DNA of 64,000 nucleotides from positions 1 through 64,000 of the forward strand of contig JAPNVD010000027.1 in NCBI GenBank assembly GCA_026627305.1. Direction: 5' to 3'. The translations under genes and the position numbers were made by a program. The DNA comes from Sulfolobaceae archaeon. GTDB taxonomy: Archaea > Thermoproteota > Thermoprotei_A > Sulfolobales > Sulfolobaceae. The notes beneath the pieces are model-generated. The model was given only the letters and a program-made list of their open reading frames with translations, ran no database searches and was not told where the DNA came from. Positions 58,333 to 64,000 of the stretch are shown here, piece by piece. Every line of letters begins with the position of its first letter. The first letter of the stretch is position 1.

Positions 58333-60600
58333 TTAAGCTATACTTCTCTTCAATTCTCTTGCTATCCTTTCATATCTTTCAATATCAGCTCTAGTAAGGC
58401 TAGGTTTTACTAGTTCTAAAGCTTTTTGGAAATGTTCCATCGTTACCACAGCTGAAGTCTTTTGTGTACATTCTTTCATCTTACTTTCAATACACCCCTG
58501 ATCTTTTCCTGTGCATTCCTTTATACTATTGGCTGTACAGTTATTAACAACTTCCCTCAAAACTAACATAGTTGCTTCTCTAACTACTGCCTCTATATCA
58601 GCTCCAGTATATCCTTCCGTTTTCTTGGCTAGTTCGGATATATTGACATCTGGGGCTAAAGGCACACCTCTAGTATGAACTTTGAAGATTTCTTCTCTTG
58701 CCTTCTCGTCTGGAGGAGGAACATATATAAGTCTATCAAATCTTCCTGGTCTTAGAAGTGCAGGATCTAGTATATCTGGTCTATTAGTAGCGGCTATAAC
58801 TACAACCTTATTGAGAGGTACTATTCCATCCATTTCTGCTAACAGCTGATTTACAATTCTCTCTGTCACACCGCTATCGTGCGCAAAACCTCTCATAGGA
58901 GCTATGGAATCAATCTCATCGAAGAATATAACGCAAGGGGCTGTCTGTCTTGCCCTTCTAAATATCTCTCTTATTGCTTTCTCGCTTTCACCCACCCATT
59001 TTGATAGCACTTCAGGACCTCTTACTGATATGAAATTAGCACCACTTTCAGTCGCCACTGCTTTAGCTAGTAAAGTCTTCCCTGTACCCGGTGGTCCAAA
59101 TAACAATATCCCCTTAGGAGGCTGAATATGCATATTCTCGAATAGATTAGGATATTTCATAGGCCACTCAACAGTTTCTTTTAGCTGTTGTTTTACATCT
59201 TCTAAACCTCCAATATCACTCCATCTTACTTTGGGCACTTCCACATAGACTTCTCTTAACAATGTTGGTTGTATGGATTTCATAGCTTCTAGAAAATCAT
59301 TCATTGTAACTTTAAGGTCTTTAAGAACTTCAGAAGGTATTCTGTTTTCTTCAAGATTTATTTTCTTCTCATTTATAAAACGTCTGAGGGCACTCATTGC
59401 AGCTTCTTTTACAAGAGCTGCTAGATCAGCTCCAGTGTAACCATGTGTACTTTCAGCGAGTTTTTCTAGCAGTTTGTCACGCTCTTCCTCGCTGTTCACA
59501 TCTAGTGGTACGTTTCTTGTGTGAACTTGTAATATCTCTTTCCTAGCTTTCTCATCTGGAGGTCTTATTTCAATTTCTCTATCAAATCTTCCTGGTCTTC
59601 TTAAAGCAGGATCTACAGCATCTGGCCTATTAGTAGCTCCTATAACTATGATTCTTCCTCTTCCTTTAATACCGTCCATTAAAGTTAGTAATTGTGCAAC
59701 TACTCTCTTTTCTACTTCACCAGTTACTTCTTCACGTTTAGGAGCTATCGCATCTATTTCATCTATGAAGATTATAGATGGTGCGTTCTTCTCAGCTTCT
59801 TCAAATATCTGTCTTAACCTCTCCTCACTTTCTCCATAGAATTTACTCATAATTTCAGGTCCATTAATTGAAGTGAAATATGCACCTATCTCATTTGCGA
59901 GAGCTCTTGCTAGTAGAGTCTTTCCTGTGCCCGGCGGTCCGTATAACAAAATACCCTTAGGTGGCTCTATACCTAGATGTTGGAATATTTCAGGGTGCTT
60001 CATTGGTAATTCCACTATTTCTCTTATCTTTTCCTTGGCCTCTTCAAGGTCGCCTATATCTTCCCATGTAACTTTTGGATAGATTCCAGCTTCCTTAACT
60101 GGCTCTTCCTTAATATCTAAAGACGTATTGCTAGTAATATAGACGTTATTGCTAGGTTGTGTTGATACCACTATAAAATCTAACACGCCCGTATATACAG
60201 GGACAGGTATTGTTTCTCCTTTTGTTATCGGTTTGTACATCAATTCTTCTTTAACGTAATCTATAAATGACGAATCAAACCTTATTGGTTCAGTAGGTGC
60301 TAACACGACCTTTGTAGCAGGCGATACTGTTGTCTTCTTAACATCTATTAGATCTCCAATTGATGCACCAATAGACTTTCTTATATATCCATCAACTCTA
60401 ATTTCATCATCGTTAATATTGTAGTCTGGCATTGCTTGTGCTAGTGCAGAACCATTAGGACCTGTTAGTTCGACATAATCTCCTGTCTCTATTCCAAGCT
60501 TTTTCATTGCACTTTCTGAGATCCTTACAATTTTTCTTCCTACATCTTTTTGTCTAGCTTCAACTACTCTAAGTTTTATACTATTTTCCTTACTGCTCAT
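58333..60600 (-). CDS. cdc48: Cdc48/p97/VAT family AAA ATPase (two AAA domains)
   Basis: N-domain '[20 protein letters not shown]'; two Walker A '[17 protein letters not shown]' and '[17 protein letters not shown]'; start trimmed from 60645 to MSSKENS at 60600. Confidence 0.96.
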   Translation of the reverse strand: MSSKENSIKLRVVEARQKDVGRKIVRISESAMKKLGIETGDYVELTGPNGSALAQAMPDYNINDDEIRVDGYIRKSIGASIGDLIDVKKTTVSPATKVVLAPTEPIRFDSSFIDYVKEELMYKPITKGETIPVPVYTGVLDFIVVSTQPSNNVYITSNTSLDIKEEPVKEAGIYPKVTWEDIGDLEEAKEKIREIVELPMKHPEIFQHLGIEPPKGILLYGPPGTGKTLLARALANEIGAYFTSINGPEIMSKFYGESEERLRQIFEEAEKNAPSIIFIDEIDAIAPKREEVTGEVEKRVVAQLLTLMDGIKGRGRIIVIGATNRPDAVDPALRRPGRFDREIEIRPPDEKARKEILQVHTRNVPLDVNSEEERDKLLEKLAESTHGYTGADLAALVKEAAMSALRRFINEKKINLEENRIPSEVLKDLKVTMNDFLEAMKSIQPTLLREVYVEVPKVRWSDIGGLEDVKQQLKETVEWPMKYPNLFENMHIQPPKGILLFGPPGTGKTLLAKAVATESGANFISVRGPEVLSKWVGESEKAIREIFRRARQTAPCVIFFDEIDSIAPMRGFAHDSGVTERIVNQLLAEMDGIVPLNKVVVIAATNRPDILDPALLRPGRFDRLIYVPPPDEKAREEIFKVHTRGVPLAPDVNISELAKKTEGYTGADIEAVVREATMLVLREVVNNCTANSIKECTGKDQGCIESKMKECTQKTSAVVTMEHFQKALELVKPSLTRADIERYERIARELKRSIA

Positions 60601-60620
60601 CACTTTAAGATAATAATAAG

Positions 60621-60633
60621 CCTTATAAATAAG
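60621..60633. promoter_or_regulatory. shared TATA-like element between cdc48 and reverse gyrase genes
   Basis: CCTTATAAATAAG: TTATAAATA on plus, CTTATTTATAAGG on minus; about 27 nt from the cdc48 ATG and 31-39 nt from the topR TTG. Confidence 0.5.
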
Positions 60634-60661
60634 ACTTATTAACAATACGAATTGAAAAGTA

Positions 60662-63600
60662 TTGACTTCGCAGATTCCATTTACAACTTATGTGAAATCA
60701 TGTCCTAACTGTGGTGGTGATATTACATCAGATAAGCTAATCAATGGTTCAGCATGTTACAAATGCGTTCCTGAGGATATTTCTTTTGACACCTTTGAGC
60801 AACTATTATCTTATTTAAGTAAAACTGGAAAGCTAGATCGTTTAAAACAATTCGAAAATTTAATAGTTGAGAAGAAAGAGATTTATGAGTTATTCAGTAA
60901 AGTCCTCAACTCTAAACCAATGGGACCTCAGAGGACATGGATTTCAAGGGCTTTGTTAGGCGAAAGCTTTGCTATAGTTGCTCCTCCAGGTATGGGTAAA
61001 ACCACATTTGGTATGATAATGTCGATTTACTATTCTATGAAAGATGAGAATTCAATAATGATCTTCCCTACTAGGTCTATAGTGAAACAATTTGGTGATA
61101 GGTTAAAGTCAATAATGAATAGTTTAAGTTTAGATTCTAACAGTAGAGTAGTATATTATGCAGGTCTTCAATCTGAAAAAGAGGAACTCTTTGATTTGAT
61201 ACAGAAAAAACAAAAAGGATCTATAGTGCTCATAACCACGCGATTTCTTAACAATAATCTTGATAAATTCCTTCAGTTTCCATATAAGTTCCTATTTGTA
61301 GACGATGTAGACGCAGCTCTAAAGTCGAGTAAAAGTGCATCAAATATCTTAAAATTAATAGGATTTACTGATGATAGTATCACAAAAGTTAAGGAATGGT
61401 TGAAAAAATCACGCCAAAACAATAATAATGAGGATTTCTTCGAAGAATTATCAAAGCTAAGGCAATCAATACTCAATAACAGGGTTGTAGTTTTTTCCTC
61501 AGCAACGATAAGTAGAGGAAATCCTGTAATGTCGCTTCTTATGGGTTTTAGACCAGGAACCTCAATTCAATATATAAGAAATATAATAGATAGTTATGTT
61601 GACATATCTAACATAGCTTATGATGATTCAAAAATAGTTAGTCTGCTAGAGAGATTATTAGCAAACTTAGGGGATGGTGGACTAATCTTCGTTCCAATAG
61701 ATAAAGGATTAGACTACGCTAGATTTTTAGAGAGAGAACTTTCTAGTAAGTTTAATGTTGCTGCAATATCCTCTGAAAAATCATCACTTATTGGAGATTT
61801 TGCTAATGGGAAAATAGATGCGTTGATAGGTGTTGCGACTCATTATGGTATTTTAGTAAGGGGTATTGATATACCGTGGAGGATAAAGTATGCTATTTTC
61901 GTTGGAATACCTAGGTTTAGATTTAAAATTGGAGAGAGAATGCACCCAGTGGCATTATCTAGGATCTTAACACTTATGGCTGTTGCAAAACAAGATCAAG
62001 AAGTAACAAAAATAGCTAATGAAATAAGGAGAAAAGTAAGAAGGATGAGTCCTGGTCTATTAAATATGCTAGCCCAAAAGGTTAAGCAGGAGGGAAGTAG
62101 TGGAGATTCCATTATTGATAAGGGATACGAGATCGCATTAAAATTACTTAGAGATCAACAGGTTATTGAAAAATTGAGAGAGCTAGGTGATTTGGTTATT
62201 GAAAACGATTTTGTGTTGATACCAGATTATTTAACTTATATCCAGGCTAGTGGAAGAACATCTAGAATATATGGTGGAGATTTCACTACAGGACTGTCGA
62301 TTGTTTTAGTAGATAGCATGCCCTTATTTAACCTCTTGAATAAACAATTATCCCTTGTATTAGATGAAATAAATTGGAATAAACTTGATATAGATTCATT
62401 ATATATCGAGAATTCTGGCAAAATCCATGATGTCATATCTAAGTTGAATGAGGAAAGAAACGAGATCTTAAAGTTAAAAAGTGAAGGTCAAATAAAAAGC
62501 TCTGTAGATAGAGTTAAGACAATACTATTTATCGTAGAGTCGCCAAATAAAGCTAGAACTATATCTAACTTCTTTGGAAAGCCTAGTAGTAGAATATTAA
62601 AAGGTATACAAGCGTTTGAAACTGTTATAGGAGACAAAATCCTAATTGTTGCCGCATCTGGTGGTCATATCTATGACGTTATGACTAATGTCACTGAAGC
62701 TCCTGAGAAAGAGAAAGGACTACATGGTATTGAGGTTTTGAGGAAAGATGATCAATTAGTGTTTAATCCGTATTATGTCTCAATAAAAAGGTGTATTAAA
62801 GGTCATCAGTTCGCAGAGGATCCCATAGAGGATAAATATTGTCCTATTGATTATAGATATTCAGGCGTTAAGGTAAGTTTAAGTCTTGATAAATCTTATA
62901 TCATAGAATCCTTGAGGCAATTAGCTCTTGAGGCGGATGAAATATTGATAGGTACTGATCCTGATACGGAAGGAGAAAAAATAGGTTGGGATGTATACCT
63001 ATCTCTTAAACCCTTTAACCCTAATATAAAGAGGGCAGAATTTCATGAGGTAACTAGGAGGGCTATAATAAACGCTATTGAACATCCTAGAGAGTTTGAT
63101 ATAAATTTAGTAAAAGCCCAGATCGTTAGAAGAATAGAAGATAGATGGATAGGATTTGAATTGACTAGGAGATTGAGGGATGATTTTCTATATAATCAAG
63201 TATGTAATGATTCTAACATAAGCAAATATCCTGCTTATTTAAGGAAAATCTGTGAAAAGAAAGGTGGAGAGTTTATTCTAAGTGCAGGTAGAGTTCAAAC
63301 TCCAGTGTTAGGATGGATAATCAAGCGTTATGATGAGTTTAAGCAGCATAGAAAGAAATACTATACAATCAAGATATTAAAAGATAACAAAAACGTAATA
63401 GATGAGCTATCTATACAAGTTTCTCCTCAAAACGGTTTAAAGCTAAAGAAAAGCAGTGAGGTGGAAATACATATATTGAAAGACGAAACAATTATTGATA
63501 AATTTGGACCCTTACCGCCCTATACTACTGATGAATTGCTGCACGATGCTTCAGATATCCTTGGCCTGTCAGCCTCAGAGACTATGAAAATAGCACAAGA

Positions 63601-64000
63601 TCTTTTTGAATTGGGTTTAATAACTTATCATAGGACTGATAGTACAAGGATTTCAACAGTCGGTATTTCAATAGCAGAAAAATACTTGCAACAAGCTTTA
63701 GGTGAAGATTATAAAAACGTCTTTACTCCTAGATCTTGGGAAAAAGGGAAAGAGGGCGCACATGAAGCGATAAGACCTACAAAGCCTCTTGATGAAACAC
63801 AATTAAGAGTTTCAATAAATGAGGGTCTTTTAGAGTTGACAAAAACTTTAACTAGAAATCATTATAGGGTTTACGATCTTATATTTAGGCGATTCATAAG
63901 TAGTCAAATACAGCCGATAGAAGTTCAGAAGAGGCATATTTCTTATGAAGTAGTTGATCCCCAAAAGAATCTTAAAATATACAACGGTGAATTAGAGTTA
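60662..64000 (+). CDS. reverse gyrase (partial, runs off window end)
   Basis: TTG start; zinc finger 'CPNCGGD...CYKC', '[18 protein letters not shown]', TOPRIM '[18 protein letters not shown]', '[16 protein letters not shown]', '[14 protein letters not shown]'. Missing from the ORF track because no stop lies in the window. Confidence 0.94.
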   Translation, partial: MTSQIPFTTYVKSCPNCGGDITSDKLINGSACYKCVPEDISFDTFEQLLSYLSKTGKLDRLKQFENLIVEKKEIYELFSKVLNSKPMGPQRTWISRALLGESFAIVAPPGMGKTTFGMIMSIYYSMKDENSIMIFPTRSIVKQFGDRLKSIMNSLSLDSNSRVVYYAGLQSEKEELFDLIQKKQKGSIVLITTRFLNNNLDKFLQFPYKFLFVDDVDAALKSSKSASNILKLIGFTDDSITKVKEWLKKSRQNNNNEDFFEELSKLRQSILNNRVVVFSSATISRGNPVMSLLMGFRPGTSIQYIRNIIDSYVDISNIAYDDSKIVSLLERLLANLGDGGLIFVPIDKGLDYARFLERELSSKFNVAAISSEKSSLIGDFANGKIDALIGVATHYGILVRGIDIPWRIKYAIFVGIPRFRFKIGERMHPVALSRILTLMAVAKQDQEVTKIANEIRRKVRRMSPGLLNMLAQKVKQEGSSGDSIIDKGYEIALKLLRDQQVIEKLRELGDLVIENDFVLIPDYLTYIQASGRTSRIYGGDFTTGLSIVLVDSMPLFNLLNKQLSLVLDEINWNKLDIDSLYIENSGKIHDVISKLNEERNEILKLKSEGQIKSSVDRVKTILFIVESPNKARTISNFFGKPSSRILKGIQAFETVIGDKILIVAASGGHIYDVMTNVTEAPEKEKGLHGIEVLRKDDQLVFNPYYVSIKRCIKGHQFAEDPIEDKYCPIDYRYSGVKVSLSLDKSYIIESLRQLALEADEILIGTDPDTEGEKIGWDVYLSLKPFNPNIKRAEFHEVTRRAIINAIEHPREFDINLVKAQIVRRIEDRWIGFELTRRLRDDFLYNQVCNDSNISKYPAYLRKICEKKGGEFILSAGRVQTPVLGWIIKRYDEFKQHRKKYYTIKILKDNKNVIDELSIQVSPQNGLKLKKSSEVEIHILKDETIIDKFGPLPPYTTDELLHDASDILGLSASETMKIAQDLFELGLITYHRTDSTRISTVGISIAEKYLQQALGEDYKNVFTPRSWEKGKEGAHEAIRPTKPLDETQLRVSINEGLLELTKTLTRNHYRVYDLIFRRFISSQIQPIEVQKRHISYEVVDPQKNLKIYNGELEL

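Overview
AT-rich, gene-dense archaeal chromosome segment, almost certainly from a Sulfolobales crenarchaeon. The evidence is Rpo13, two distinct heterotrimer-type PCNA subunits, a CedB-like ATPase, branched Entner-Doudoroff gluconate dehydratase, reverse gyrase and a BHB-intron-containing cbf5. The window is mostly core genome: information processing (SRP19, S8e, L14e, S15, S6e, aIF2-gamma, Rpo7, Spt4, Rpo13, PCNA x2, Lhr-type helicase, Cbf5, Cdc48/VCP, reverse gyrase), cofactor genes (MoeA pair, TenA, ThiN, CbiA, CbiX, CobY-like), a beta-oxidation/ETF/membrane FeS-oxidoreductase block, and several unassigned surface or membrane proteins. I see three tRNA genes: Lys(CTT) with an intron, Val(TAC) and Ser(TGA). 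I see no transposases, CRISPR arrays or prophage. The best non-obvious signals are: (1) a 22-nt protein-coding intron in cbf5 with a complete bulge-helix-bulge that restores the reading frame exactly; (2) a C/D-box sRNA with two exact 12-nt guides in the 50-nt gap by apgM, overlapping its stop codon; (3) a Urm1/SAMP-like beta-grasp protein ending in GG, 2 nt upstream of an uncharacterised Trp-periodic helical-repeat protein; (4) EtfAB followed by a cytochrome-b-like/CCG FeS oxidoreductase (EtfD-like); (5) a second membrane-embedded HerA-like ATPase upstream of rpo13-pcna; (6) a large class-III-signal (type IV pilin-like) surface protein. All product names come from recognising the translated sequence; no database searches were run.
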